Source of the DNA: Rosa chinensis
Lineage: Eukaryota; Streptophyta; Magnoliopsida; Rosales; Rosaceae
Direction of reading: 5' to 3'
DNA: 64,000 nt
Assembly: GCF_002994745.2 (NCBI RefSeq)
Contig: NW_020126822.1
Location: forward strand, 124,001-188,000
Below the pieces are notes generated by a model that did no database searches, was not told the DNA's origin, and worked only from the letters and a program-made list of their open reading frames with translations. A program made the position numbers and the translations under genes. Shown here in pieces: positions 33,530 through 44,181 of this stretch. Numbering within the stretch: position 1 is the stretch's first letter; every line of letters starts with the position of its first letter.

Positions 33530-34699
33530 TGATAGGAGCATTTTAATGCGACGTTTTAACTGCATTTCCCTACATTTTCTGCGTTATTTCCTTAATAAAA
33601 CCCTGTTTAGGAAAGTTTCCATTCTTTGATTGGGAAAATTCCTATTTGTAGAAAGTTTCTATTTTCGGTAGTTTCTATTTTTCATTTTTAGAAAGTTTCC
33701 CATTTTTAGTTTAGGAAAGTTGCCATTTTTCATTTTAGGAAAGTTTCTATTTTTCTTACTAGTTTCTATTTTCAGGTCCTTGTCACAAATGAGCTGAAAC
33801 GAGCTCACAAATGGAGAGAGAAGCTAGCCAACGTTGGAGGGAGACAAGATGAAGTACAAAGGGAAGCACAAATGAGCAGAAATGAAGAAAAGAAGTTTTC
33901 CTGGTCCAACCAGGAAACCCTGTCCAGAAAAGGAAAGCTTGCCAAAACAAGACTCTTGAGCCAACCATGAATGGAGATCGAATTAATGAAGTGACATGGC
34001 ATGAGAGAAGCTTCTTGAAGACTCTAGATGATGACATGGCATAGAGGTGACGCATGGAGGCCCAAAAACTCTCAAGACTTGTTGGATTTTCGGCTAATTG
34101 GATAAAAGCCCACAAGAGCCCATGGAACTAGGGTTTGTGATGCAAACCCTAGCCCTAAAGATGTTTTGCCGTGAATTTGCAAGAGAGAAACAAGGAGGTG
34201 ACGTGGAAAATCAGAAATTAAAAGGAGATTTTCTAGGGAGATTTTCTAGGGCTATTTTTATGGAAATAAATCAAGAGATAAACCCTAGAAGACTCCTAGC
34301 CGTCCAAGCCAAGAGGAAAACAAGGGAATGCCGTGCAAACCCTAGGGAATTCGGCCAAGAGATAATGAAGAGAGAAATTAGGGTTTTTGCCGTGAGGAAA
34401 AATCAGAAAAATAAAGAGATTTCGTGGAGATTTCTTAGGGAGCTTTTAAAGGAAAGAGAATATGTGTTGAACACAAAAAGCTCTCAAAGGAGTCTAGGTT
34501 CATCCCCCTTTATTCTCTAAATATATTGTTGCCGAAATTGGTGTATAAAATCAGAAATTATCTACATATTTCGGCAAGAATTATTTAGGGAATTAATATT
34601 GGAATTTTGTGATTGGTTGCACCACTTCATAGGGCTTATGTGGCAAGAATTCATTGGAGGAAAATATGTGGACAAAGCAAGCAATAGCCGTGAGCTTTT
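33530..34699 (+). repeat. A3 3' LTR, part 1
   Basis: Matches 5661-6484, 8703-8728 and the start of 22787 onward. It has two, not three, copies of GGAGATTTTCTAG (near 34224-34250) and several substitutions against the 5' LTR. It stops after GAGCTTTT where element B inserted; the remainder is at 41243-42435. Confidence 0.92.
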
Positions 34700-35044
34700 T
34701 GATAGGAGCAAAAAAGTGTGACGATATTATTAATTATGTGCCTCATTTTAGCCTTATTTCTCCCTTAGTTTAGTGTTTTGAGTCACTAAGTCATTTTGAA
34801 AGTCTTGTTGAGTGTTTGGAGTGAAATAGGCGGAAAAAGTGAAATTCATGAAAAATCCTAGCTGGATCAGGATTCCTAACTGTCAACTATTTTTGCGGTC
34901 TTTACATTTTAATTTCCCTTTATTTTCTCTAGAAAATTCTGATATTCTCCTGCTTGTTGTAGGAAACGTTGCCTGGTTGAACTCTTGGAAACAGCAATGA
35001 TGGAATCATAAAATAAAGCATTAAGATATTTGACCAAGCAATGA

Positions 35045-35240
35045 AGAAGGGAAATAAAGGAGAAAAGATGTTTTCAGTTGAGGAATAAAAGAAAAAGATG
35101 TTTCAGCTGGAAAATAAATAAGAGAAAGACGTTTTCAGTTGGGGAATAAAGGAGAAAAGACGTTTTCAGTTGAGGAATAAAAGAAAAAGATGTTTCAGCT
35201 GAAAAAATAAATAAGAGAAAGATGTTTCAGCTTGGAAATT
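35045..35240 (+). repeat. Tandem GAYGTTTTCAGYTG repeats in B U3
   Basis: Six or so degenerate copies of a 30-40-nt unit: AAAGA(C/T)GTTT(T)CAG(C/T)TG plus a GGAATAAA-(G/A)GAGA linker, upstream of the TATA box. An identical array is in the 3' LTR (about 39760-39955). It may be an enhancer array. Confidence 0.75.
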
Positions 35241-35318
35241 AAAGGAATTGCCCCATTATGAGAGGAGTTAAGGCCATAAAGAAGACGTTTCAGTTGGGAA
35301 AGCCAACCAATGCTCCCC

Positions 35319-35327
35319 TATAAATAG
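35319..35327 (+). promoter_or_regulatory. TATA box of B 5' LTR
   Basis: TATAAATAG in CTCCCC-TATAAATAG-GCAACG, a canonical plant TATA box. The copy in the 3' LTR is at 40034-40042. Confidence 0.7.
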
Positions 35328-35347
35328 GCAACGTCCAGAACTGAATT

Positions 35348-35466
35348 TGTATCACTTCCCAGCCAAGATCACTTCCTAGCTAAGATAATTCATTGCCTAT
35401 CACTTCCCAGCCAAGATCACTTCCTAGCTAAGATAATTCATTGCCTATCACTTCCCAGTCAAGATC
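35348..35466 (+). repeat. Tandem 54-bp repeat downstream of B TATA box
   Basis: About 2.3 copies of a unit starting ATCACTTCCCAGCCAAGATC and ending ATTCATTGCCT, in the presumed R/5' untranslated region. Same in the 3' LTR (about 40064-40181). Confidence 0.8.
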
Positions 35467-36433
35467 ATTCAAAGACTGCCCAATTCACTCCTCAAATCTC
35501 CATATCTTACAAGACCGTAACCACCATCCATCCATCAATCTACAAAGCTCTAAGGCGCTGAGTCAAGGACGCTCCACCACCATCGCAGAGACGAGTTCAT
35601 CACCGTGTTGCTAAGCCGCTGAGGAAAGCTTCAAAGTGTAACTATGACTCTACTTATAATTTTTGTTTCGGTTTTGTGTGTTTCAATTTGCGAGTTGTGT
35701 AATTGGAGACATGGAATTTTCAGAATATTTTTATTAATATTTTTGAGATTTTCAGTTTATTATTGAGTTAATTTCGAGAATTCTTTTATGATGCATGATA
35801 CAATCTTGTGCCCTTTTACGTGTTTAGGTAATTTTCAGAGTTAGGTTAATAAGTTTGCATGCTAGAATAATGGTGAGAGTTCTTGTGTGTTTTCTTAAAT
35901 TGCCAAGAGTAATTGTTATTTGTTAAGGCGCTGAGTTAAACAAGTAGCAATTAGTTCTAAAAAGTGGTAAAAACTATGTTCAATGGTTAAACGATTCTGG
36001 AAATTACGTGTTAAATTCTATGTCTAATGGTTAATTTGCACGTGTGAGTTGATTCGAGGGTTAGATAATACTACTAGTTAAGAGAATTACGCTGAGTGTT
36101 TTCGAAAATTAGTAGTATTAGGCTTGGTAAGGACTTTTCCGATTCAAGCCTACATTAGAATGAATCAGATAAGTGGATTGATCCGCTGAGGCTTTTCATT
36201 TGAGCTCTTATCTAGGCATTTAAGGTGGGCACATTTTTGTAGCATGTTGAAATGAATTTTCTGTTTTTACACTTAGTAATTTCCGAGTGGTATTGGTCTA
36301 GGTTAGGGAAGTCGATCATTGTATATAGTTTTATTTGTTTCGTTTTTATTTTAAGTAGAATAGGAACCAAAATTCAAAACCCCCAATTTTATTCTTTTAT
36401 TTGTTAATTGACCTTTTTGTGTAGGTGTACCCT

Positions 36434-36444
36434 ACAATCCCCGG
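36434..36444 (+). promoter_or_regulatory. U5 segment complementary to the primer binding site (B)
   Basis: ACAATCCCCGG pairs over 11 bp with CCGGGGATTGT at 36539-36549. Compared with family A the terminal pair is A-T instead of T-A. Confidence 0.55.
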
Positions 36445-36500
36445 ACTGAACGATCCCTGCTTATCCTATACTGACAACTACATTTTACAGGGTTAAATTG

Positions 36501-36519
36501 TGAGGCTATTTCAGCCGCA
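36501..36519 (+). promoter_or_regulatory. LTR-terminal hairpin (B)
   Basis: TGAGGCT faces AGCCGCA around ATTTC: six pairs with one mismatch, at the position of the family A terminal hairpin but with different stem bases. Confidence 0.55.
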
Positions 36520-36527
36520 TCAATTTT

Positions 36528-36545
36528 TGGCGCCGTTGCCGGGGA
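36528..36545 (+). promoter_or_regulatory. B primer binding site (tRNA-Asp)
   Basis: TGGCGCCGTTGCCGGGGA, identical to family A, followed by TTGTTAAAATCC. Confidence 0.92.
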
Positions 36546-37478
36546 TTGTTAAAATCCCTTGCACTTAAAGTGTCATCGATTTTGTTGTATATAGAATGCA
36601 TGCTAATTTTTGTACTACACTTGTGGAATGGTGACAAATTGCGATTTTGGTTAGGCCAAGCTTTAATTGTGATTTAATTTAAGTTTTATGAGTGTTACGA
36701 AATTAAGCGTGTCTTTTGTCATTGTTGTATTCGTAGAAGTTGTTTTCTTAACCATATTGTAAATTGAATGTGTTTCACTTAGATTAATATACTTAGGTTA
36801 TGAATTTAGCTAAATACTTAATTGTTGTAAGTGTGTAAAATCGTATGAGTAGACAAGGGCCCTTTTGTTAATATTGGCCTAAACCCTTCATTAGTACCTT
36901 GCTAAGGTCTCTTGGGGTTGAGGGCGGCCTTTATTAACACTTGGAGAACGGTCTAACACATAAGTTAATTTCCCAGCTGAGTAAGGGGCATACGGATGGT
37001 GTCTTAGGTTGAGACCCTGGGTGATGGGTTCAATTGGATCTCAGAGATACTATAGAATGAGCCTAAACCACTATGTGGGAGTAGCCGATAGGGGCCTAAA
37101 CCTCAATGAGGGAGTAGCCTCCGTAGTATCACCAAAATGAGTCCTCCCTCTCACTTACCTCTTAATCTGGCCATCCGGCCTTCTGAAACAAAGGAAAGAG
37201 ACTTATGTCTGGGCGACTATCCCTATATCGTATCTCACCAATAGTAGTGGTTTCTATTGGGCTCGACTTACAACTTGGAATCAATTGAGATATTAACTAT
37301 GTTTACAATAAACTAAAAACAAAAAAAAAAAAAAAAAAAAAAAACGTGTTGTGTGACATGCTTAAGGTATATTGGATCCTCTGTTCCAGTACCTAAGTAT
37401 GTAAAGTAACTTAGAAAGTAGGAAAGACATAATGTTTGTATTCCTAACCTTGTATATGTTACTAACACTTGATCTGGT

Positions 37479-37538
37479 GAGTCCTTTGTGGAGCACACAT
37501 TGGAAGAGATACCCCTCCAGGAGGCACCCAAGGAATGA
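37479..37538 (+). pseudogene. B: C-terminal remnant of Gag-Pol
   Basis: Nineteen codons plus stop (ESFVEHTLEEIPLQEAPKE) align with the last residues of the A5 polyprotein ([21 protein letters not shown]). They are followed by the same AGGCTGAA...AAGCGCTGC sequence as in family A. They show that B derives from a coding element by a deletion removing all of gag and nearly all of pol. Confidence 0.85.
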
Positions 37539-37595
37539 GCACGTGTGAACAAGGAGAAAAGTCCAGGCTGAAGGACTATAAATATTAAGCGCTGC

Positions 37596-37611
37596 ATGGG
37601 AGGCAACCCAT
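37596..37611 (+). promoter_or_regulatory. Post-stop hairpin (B)
   Basis: ATGGG-AGGCAA-CCCAT, the family B counterpart of TTGGG-AGGCAA-CCCAA in family A. Confidence 0.55.
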
Positions 37612-39375
37612 TTCAAACGAAGCTGTGAAGGAGCCATCAACGAGAGTTTGACATTTCTATCCCTTCACTTGCTTAGGTTGAATTGTACTTGGGTCTTTGT
37701 TTGTTTATTTTACCCTTCCCTTATTTTCGTAGCCCCCCATATTTAGGGTCTATATACCATACTTTTTGCCTACATTAAGACAATGTAGATTCTAAGTGTG
37801 GGGTGGGTTTACACCTTTATTTCAGTTAAAAAAAAAAGAAAAAAGAAGAAGTTGGTTTTATAGAGTCTTTTTGTGTGTTTGAGTCTTAGGATGCCCCTAA
37901 CGTCTAGGATGAACATGTCTCTGAATTCATGGCTGAAGGTTTTGACAATCAAAATAGGACTTAATTGAATTCTGTGGTTAATCGACGTTGTGATCCTTGT
38001 ATGAAGATTTGAGATAGGATTGTAACTTGGTTCATTAAGCATGCTAGGATTAAGTCTGATTCATTTGACCCTAAGTGAGCTGTTGAGCTAAAATACTTTC
38101 TTTTTGAGTGCTTAATTGATAATTCTAGAATTTCATGGCTGTATTTGCAAAACCTCAGCATTCGTTGAAATCCAATGATCATGTGCCATAGATTTTAATG
38201 GACTAGAGAGTACTAGAACTCGGCTGTTGTGACTGTCAAAACTTGTATGCCATAATATGCACTGATCCTGGATAGGATAGAAGGCATTAGGGTAACCACC
38301 ATAGCCAAACAAGCATGTGTCCCCAACTGTGCCCGTCGTGGGACTCCTTAGAATGAACCCCTTTGAGCCTACGTTGAAAACCTGCCTACGTTGAAAACCT
38401 TTGTTTCATCACCCTCACTACCCTACCATGAGCTTAGTACAGGATATCTCTACCCTTGTCTTAGGGACTTAGTAGAGCATGACATAGTATGTAGGGGTGA
38501 CGATGAAAGACAAGTGTGGGGTGGGGAAAATCCAAGAAAAAAAGAAGAGAAAAAAAAAATTTGCCTTAAAAAAAAAATGAAAGAAAATGAAAATGAAAAA
38601 GAAAGAAAGAAAAGCGGCAAAATAGAAGAAAAATTGAAAAGAAAACTCTTGGGAAATTGTTGAAGTGTGGTTTTGGACTTTCAAATTTGTAGAAGGCTCA
38701 AAGTTGAAAATTATGCCTTTGTCCATTCCCATGTTGGTTAGAGTGAAGGTTTGGCCCAAAACAATGATATTTGGTCTACAAAAATGATGACATAAGGTGG
38801 TCCTTATGTGCTCTGCTAGGTCCTTAGGATTTTTGTATCCTTAATCTTCATTTCGAGAACCCTAGCTTAGCCCCATTACAACCTGTTTTAAGTGCTAACT
38901 TGATCCTTGAGATGGGCAGTCTTTGGTTAGTGGAGTCAGGTACGCAGTCGAGCTTATGGTTTAGGTCCATTTGTGCACTTAGTCATTTCATGAGGTCTTT
39001 AATAATTCTTCACAAAATGCATTTATTGATGAAATATGCAAGCTGTTTGTTGCCTTACAATTTATTCTCTTGCATATACTTGAGAGTGAAGCTTTTAAGC
39101 ATAGCAATTTCTGAGAGAAAAATCGAGAGTATGCCCTGTGAGTTTGGATTGGACTTGTTCGAAACATGCTATCATTCATTGTATAACTTAAGTTCTCCAT
39201 ATCTTGCTTAGTCATATGAATGTCACAGGTTTATTAACCATGGAATTATCTATGCAATTTTGATTAAGTGTTTAACGTGAAAGCCATGAGTTTGGAGTCT
39301 CTGAGACAACAGTTAGGGGAAGTAGAGTCATTTACTTGTTTTTTTGTTGAGTCGTTGTTTTGTTTTGTATTTTTG

Positions 39376-39397
39376 TTTTGCTAAGGGACTAGCAAAA
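39376..39397 (+). promoter_or_regulatory. PPT-proximal hairpin (B)
   Basis: TTTTGCTA, AGGGAC, TAGCAAAA, identical to family A although most of the surrounding sequence differs. Confidence 0.65.
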
Positions 39398-39400
39398 GCT

Positions 39401-39414
39401 AAGTGTGGGGTAGC
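39401..39414 (+). promoter_or_regulatory. B polypurine tract
   Basis: AAGTGTGGGGTAGC directly before the 3' LTR. Family A has GGGGGAATT here. The change from GGGGG to GGGGT is also present in both internal PPT-like motifs of B. Confidence 0.75.
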
Positions 39415-41237
39415 TGATAGGAGCAAAAAAGTGTGACGATATTATTAATTATGTGCCTCATTTTAGCCTTATTTCTCCCTTAGTTTAGTGTTTTGAGTCA
39501 CTAAGTCATTTTGAAAGTCTTGTTGAGTGTTTGGAGTGAAATAGGCGGAAAAAGTGAAATTCATGAAAAATCCTAGCTGGATCAGGATTCCTAACTGTCA
39601 ACTATTTTTGCGGTCTTTACATTTTAATTTCCCTTTATTTTCTCTAGAAAATTCTGATATTCTCCTGCTTGTTGTAGGAAACGTTGCCTGGTTGAACTCT
39701 TGGAAACAGCAATGATGGAGTCATAAAATAAAGCATTAAGATATTTGACCAAGCAATGAAGAAGGGAAATAAAGGAGAAAAGATGTTTTCAGTTGAGGAA
39801 TAAAAGAAAAAGATGTTTCAGCTGGAAAATAAATAAGAGAAAGACGTTTTCAGTTGGGGAATAAAGGAGAAAAGACGTTTTCAGTTGAGGAATAAAAGAA
39901 AAAGATGTTTCAGCTGAAAAAATAAATAAGAGAAAGATGTTTCAGCTTGGAAATTAAAGGAATTGCCCCATTATGAGAGGAGTTAAGGCCATAAAGAAGA
40001 CGTTTCAGTTGGGAAAGCCAACCAATGCTCCCCTATAAATAGGCAACGTCCAGAACTGAATTTGTATCACTTCCCAGCCAAGATCACTTCCTAGCTAAGA
40101 TAATTCATTGCCTATCACTTCCCAGCCAAGATCACTTCCTAGCTAAGATAATTCATTGCCTATCACTTCCCAGTCAAGATCATTCAAAGACTGCCCAATT
40201 CACTCCTCAAATCTCCATATCTTACAAGACCGTAACCACCATCCATCCATCAATCTACAAAGCTCTAAGGCGCTGAGTCAAGGACGCTCCACCACCATCG
40301 CAGAGACGAGTTCATCACCGTGTTGCTAAGCCGCTGAGGAAAGCTTCAAAGTGTAACTATGACTCTACTTATAATTTTTGTTTCGGTTTTGTGTGTTTCA
40401 ATTTGCGAGTTGTGTAATTGGAGACATGGAATTTTCAGAATATTTTTATTAATATTTTTGAGATTTTCAGTTTATTATTGAGTTAATTTCGAGAATTCTT
40501 TTATGATGCATGATACAATCTTGTGCCCTTTTACGTGTTTAGGTAATTTTCAGAGTTAGGTTAATAAGTTTGCATGCTAGAATAATGGTGAGAGTTCTTG
40601 TGTGTTTTCTTAAATTGCCAAGAGTAATTGTTATTTGTTAAGGCGCTGAGTTAAACAAGTAGCAATTAGTTCTAAAAAGTGGTAAAAACTATGTTCAATG
40701 GTTAAACGATTCTGGAAATTACGTGTTAAATTCTATGTCTAATGGTTAATTTGCACGTGTGAGTTGATTCGAGGGTTAGATAATACTACTAGTTAAGAGA
40801 ATTACGCTGAGTGTTTTCGAAAATTAGTAGTATTAGGCTTGGTAAGGACTTTTCCGATTCAAGCCTACATTAGAATGAATCAGATAAGTGGATTGATCCG
40901 CTGAGGCTTTTCATTTGAGCTCTTATCTAGGCATTTAAGGTGGGCACATTTTTGTAGCATGTTGAAATGAATTTTCTGTTTTTACACTTAGTAATTTCCG
41001 AGTGGTATTGGTCTAGGTTAGGGAAGTCGATCATTGTATATAGTTTTATTTGTTTCGTTTTTATTTTAAGTAGAATAGGAACCAAAATTCAAAACCCCCA
41101 ATTTTATTCTTTTATTTGTTAATTGACCTTTTTGTGTAGGTGTACCCTACAATCCCCGGACTGAACGATCCCTGCTTATCCTATACTGACAACTACATTT
41201 TGCAGGGTTAAATTGTGAGGCTATTTCAGCCGCATCA
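39415..41237 (+). repeat. B 3' LTR
   Basis: 1823 bp, same length as the 5' LTR. Differences noticed are GGAGTCATAAA versus GGAATCATAAA near 39719, and TTTTGCAG versus TTTTACAG near 41203. TATA box at 40034-40042. Confidence 0.95.
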
Positions 41238-41242
41238 CTTTT

Positions 41243-42435
41243 CTAGGGTTTTTGACGGCATGGAGACCTAGGGGCCGTCCCCTATATATTCCTCTCTTCT
41301 CTCAACGTCAAGGAGTTCCACACTTTTGCATTTACACTTTGAGAAAAAAATCAGAAACTCTCCCTAGCCTAGCCGTGTTCATCTCCATCCTCTAGGGCAA
41401 CCACGAAGTTCAAGCAAGGCCAAGGAAGAAGAAGACAAGCCGTGCACACCATCCATCACCACCCTTGGAGATTGCTTTCGAAATTCAAGAGTCCATTCAT
41501 CACTTCATTCATCTCATCTTCATCACGGTGTAATCCGATTCTCCTTGTAACCTTTGCTTTGTAATTTTCGTTGGTTATGCCTTAGTTGACACAATTGTTT
41601 GAACAAATATTGTTTTCTGAAATTTTATGATTAATTGTTAATTTTCAGATTCATATATTGCGATTTATGGTTGCTTTTGTGTGAGTGTTTGATTAAATTT
41701 GCATGATAGAAATCTTTTGTATGATAATCTTGAATGGTTCGAAACATTTAGGGTTTTTATGTGAATGTTGCTACGAATTCGAGAACATGGATCAACTTTT
41801 TGGTTTTGTGTTCTTGAATCGATAAGTAGTAAAGGTTTTGTACAAAAACCGAGTTTAATCAAAGAAGATTGCAATTAGGTGGACTTTTTCATACTAAGTT
41901 GCACATTTGAGTTGATAGCCTTTCTAGGTGCTTAATGCATTAAACATGACATGATTGACTAGCTTTCTAGGGTTTGATTGCATGTTTGATAGAATTAATC
42001 TAGGTGCTTTCGCTTAGGTTAATTAGCATTGAAAGTAAAATATGGGAAATTGTTTGCTTTTGAACGTTTCACATGATCAACTCCTCTTGCATGACTATGA
42101 TGAACAATGATGAACTTGAATCAATTTTAATCATGAGTTTCGAATTTGATCTTTGTTCTTGCATCCCATTTATATTTTTATGTTTTTGCATTTTAATTAT
42201 TTTCTTAACTTAGTTTAAAACTAGAAAACCAAAAATCAAAAATCCCCCCTTTTTCGTAAATATGTATATATTTTGTTATTTTTTTGTAAATATTATACTT
42301 TGTTTTAATTTTAATTGTTTAATTGTTTGACAATGACAGGTGTACCCTCAATCCCCGGAATAGAACGATCCCTATTTACTTTATACTACTAATGACATTT
42401 CAGGGTTAAATTGGTCGCTCCCAAAAGTGAAACCA
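41243..42435 (+). repeat. A3 3' LTR, part 2
   Basis: Resumes after the CTTTT duplication with CTAGGGTTTTTGACGG, matching 23121-24312 of the 5' LTR, and ends GTGAAACCA like it. TATA box TATATATT at 41283-41290. Confidence 0.92.
41283..41290 (+). promoter_or_regulatory. TATA box of A3 3' LTR
   Basis: TATATATT, same context as 23160; its U3 is now separated from it by element B. Confidence 0.55.
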
Positions 42436-42440
42436 AATAT

Positions 42441-44181
42441 ATATTGAAAAATACAAAAAAATTGAAAAATGTCAAAAATTTAAAAATTTTCGTTGCTTTT
42501 ATTTTTGTTTTTGAGTCTTAGGATGCCCTTTCAACTGTCTAGGATGATTCTATATCTCTGAAATCATGATTAAAAGAGGATCACAAAATTGAGATGATTT
42601 CTAAAATGGTATTCTTTGGTTAATTGAGATATATGAAAAATGTATGCATGTGTAGTGGATATGGATTTCGTGACTTTGGTACAGAATATGAGCATGTTAA
42701 GATGAGTTTTGATTCATATAAACCCATGTGAGATAATTGAGCCCATGTCCCTTTTTCTTGGAGTGAATCGAAAATATATATTCTTATTTTCTTGGCGATG
42801 TTTTGATGATCTCATTATTCTTTCATCTTGATTGACTACTTGCCATAGATTAAGTTTGATGGACTAGAGAATGCTAGAATTTACTCTTGTGCTTGTTGAA
42901 ACGTTATATCAATACATGGCCCTGATTCTGGAAAGGATAGAGGCACCCTAGGAATTACCACCATTGCCAAATAAACCTGTGTCCTTAATTGTGCCCGTCG
43001 TGGGACCCCCCTAGATAAGCCCCTTTGAGCCTACATTAAGCCTTTTCATTCATCACCCTTAAAATCCTTAACCATGAAGCTTAGTATAGTTACAACCCTA
43101 CCCTTTGTTCTAAGAACTTAGTGGAGCTATCTTTTGAGACATACTACGTGGGTTTGGTGCTAAGGATGAAAATTGAGAAGAGGTGAAAGTTCAAGTGTGG
43201 GGGTAGACTTATCCATAAAGAAAAAAAAAATCTGTGAAAAAGCCGAGGAAAAGAAAGTGAAAAAGAAAAAATGTGTACGGCTAAAAGAAAGAAAAATGTT
43301 TATGGATTTTAGTCCCCCATACTTAGTGATTTTGGAGTTTACTTTGAACTGAAGGCCCATTACAGAAAATATGGCCTTTGTCCAATTCACTAGAGTTCAA
43401 AGGAAGTTTAGAATGAAGATTGGGCCCAACATGAAGACATTAGGCCCTTTTATGATCACCCCTAGGGAAAGTGACGTTTTTACAATGCCTTGCTGGAATT
43501 TCTTGAAGTCTCTACATTTACATGTGCTCTGCTAGGTTTTTAGGACACTTTGATAAATCCTTACCTTTCGTTTCTTTAAACCTTGAGCCTTAGCCCCATT
43601 ACAACCCTTGAGAAGACCTTCTTGATCCTTAAGATGGGACAACCTTTGATGTGGAGATGAGTTACAAGAGTTGAACCTATGGCTTGGGTCCATCCGTGCA
43701 AGTAGTTGGTATCTTTCATGAGATCTTTTGAAAAAAAAAAAATTATATTCAGAAAGTGCTTTTCGTTTCTTATATATGTGAGCTATTTGATTGCCTCAAA
43801 ATATTTTCTCTCACATATAATTGAGTGATTATAAGGTTTTAAGCATTGCCTTGAATTCTGAGAGAAGAAAGAGTGATATACCTTGTGAGGATATAAATCA
43901 TACTTGTCTGAAACATGCTTAACAGACCCCATCACCATTGTTACAACCAAGTCCTACTTGTGTATGTGTGAATTATGTGTTTTAATTAACTCTCGAATGC
44001 TTAAACATTGATTCTTGGTGGAGTGCTAATCTTGGTGTTCTGAAAGTAAGAGATTGCTGAGACAAAAAGTTGAAAGGCAATAGAGTCATTGTTTGTGTAG
44101 TCTTAAAATTTTCGTTGAGTCTTAGTTGAGTCTTTGTGTGATTTTGCTAAGGGACTAGAAAAAGCTAAGTGTGGGGGAATT
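42441..44181 (+). other. A2 3' noncoding region, second part
   Basis: Resumes ATATTGAAAAATAC after A3. It has the conserved GTGCCCGTCGTGGGAC block, PPT-like motif 2 (about 43192-43205), the PPT-proximal hairpin with one stem mismatch (44142-44163) and the PPT AAGTGTGGGGGAATT (44167-44181). No gene. Confidence 0.82.
44167..44181 (+). promoter_or_regulatory. A2 polypurine tract
   Basis: AAGTGTGGGGGAATT abutting the 3' LTR at 44182; identical to the coding copies. Confidence 0.85.

Larger units (their letters stand above)
34700..36522 (+). repeat. B 5' LTR
   Basis: 1823 bp from TGATAGGAGCAAAAAAGTGT to CAGCCGCATCA. U3 has tandem GACGTTTTCAGTTG repeats; a 50-bp repeat follows the TATA box. The U5 block is GGTGTACCCTACAATCCCCG. 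Terminal hairpin at 36501-36519. Confidence 0.95.
36523..39414 (+). other. B internal region, noncoding
   Basis: The leader has one structured unit (about 36830-37290) related to family A unit 2, with both micro-hairpins (37068-37078 CCAC-TAT-GTGG, 37101-37111 CCTC-AAT-GAGG), then an A run (37320-37344). A TACTAAC branch-like site (37460-37466) lies just before the pol remnant. The 3' part repeats the family A order: post-stop hairpin, a CTACATT-AAGAC-AATGTAG hairpin, PPT-like motif 1 (about 37793-37808), the conserved GTGCCCGTCGTGGGACTCC block, PPT-like motif 2 (about 38512-38526), PPT-proximal hairpin and PPT. Apart from the pol remnant, no frame has recognisable similarity. Confidence 0.75.
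34700..41237 (+). mobile_element. B: coding-less LTR element of a related family, TSD CTTTT
   Basis: 6.5-kb element with two 1823-bp LTRs (34700-36522, 39415-41237), PBS, PPT and a perfect CTTTT duplication (34695-34699, 41238-41242). Its LTRs share with family A only the ends (TGATAGGAGCA...GCATCA) and the U5 block before the PBS; the U3 is unrelated. The 2.9-kb internal region has no gag or pol except a 19-codon C-terminal remnant. I noticed only two substitutions between the LTRs, so it is the youngest insertion here. It must have been mobilised in trans. Confidence 0.95.
5661..42435 (+). mobile_element. A3: coding-complete Athila-type element, interrupted in both LTRs
   Basis: Inserted in the 3' noncoding region of A2 after GAGTCATAT. 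The flanks are CATAT (5656-5660) and AATAT (42436-42440), a TSD with one mismatch. The 5' LTR is split by A4 and A5, the 3' LTR by element B. Between them lie PBS, leader, an uninterrupted 1880-codon gag-pol (25900-31542), a 2-kb 3' noncoding region and PPT. Joined LTR lengths are about 2376 and 2363 bp; the 13-bp difference is one extra copy of a GGAGATTTTCTAG repeat in the 5' LTR. Confidence 0.92.

Noticed and set aside
5661..34699. Host genes between the elements
   Set aside because: Every interval is accounted for by LTR, leader, gag-pol or 3' noncoding sequence of a named element; no non-transposon coding sequence was recognised.
35348..35466. CRISPR-like repeat-spacer pattern
   Set aside because: It is a direct tandem repeat of 2.3 copies without spacers inside a plant LTR.
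38521..38650. 90-codon lysine-rich frame in the B 3' region
   Set aside because: It is generated by an A/G-rich low-complexity tract with no equivalent frame in family A.
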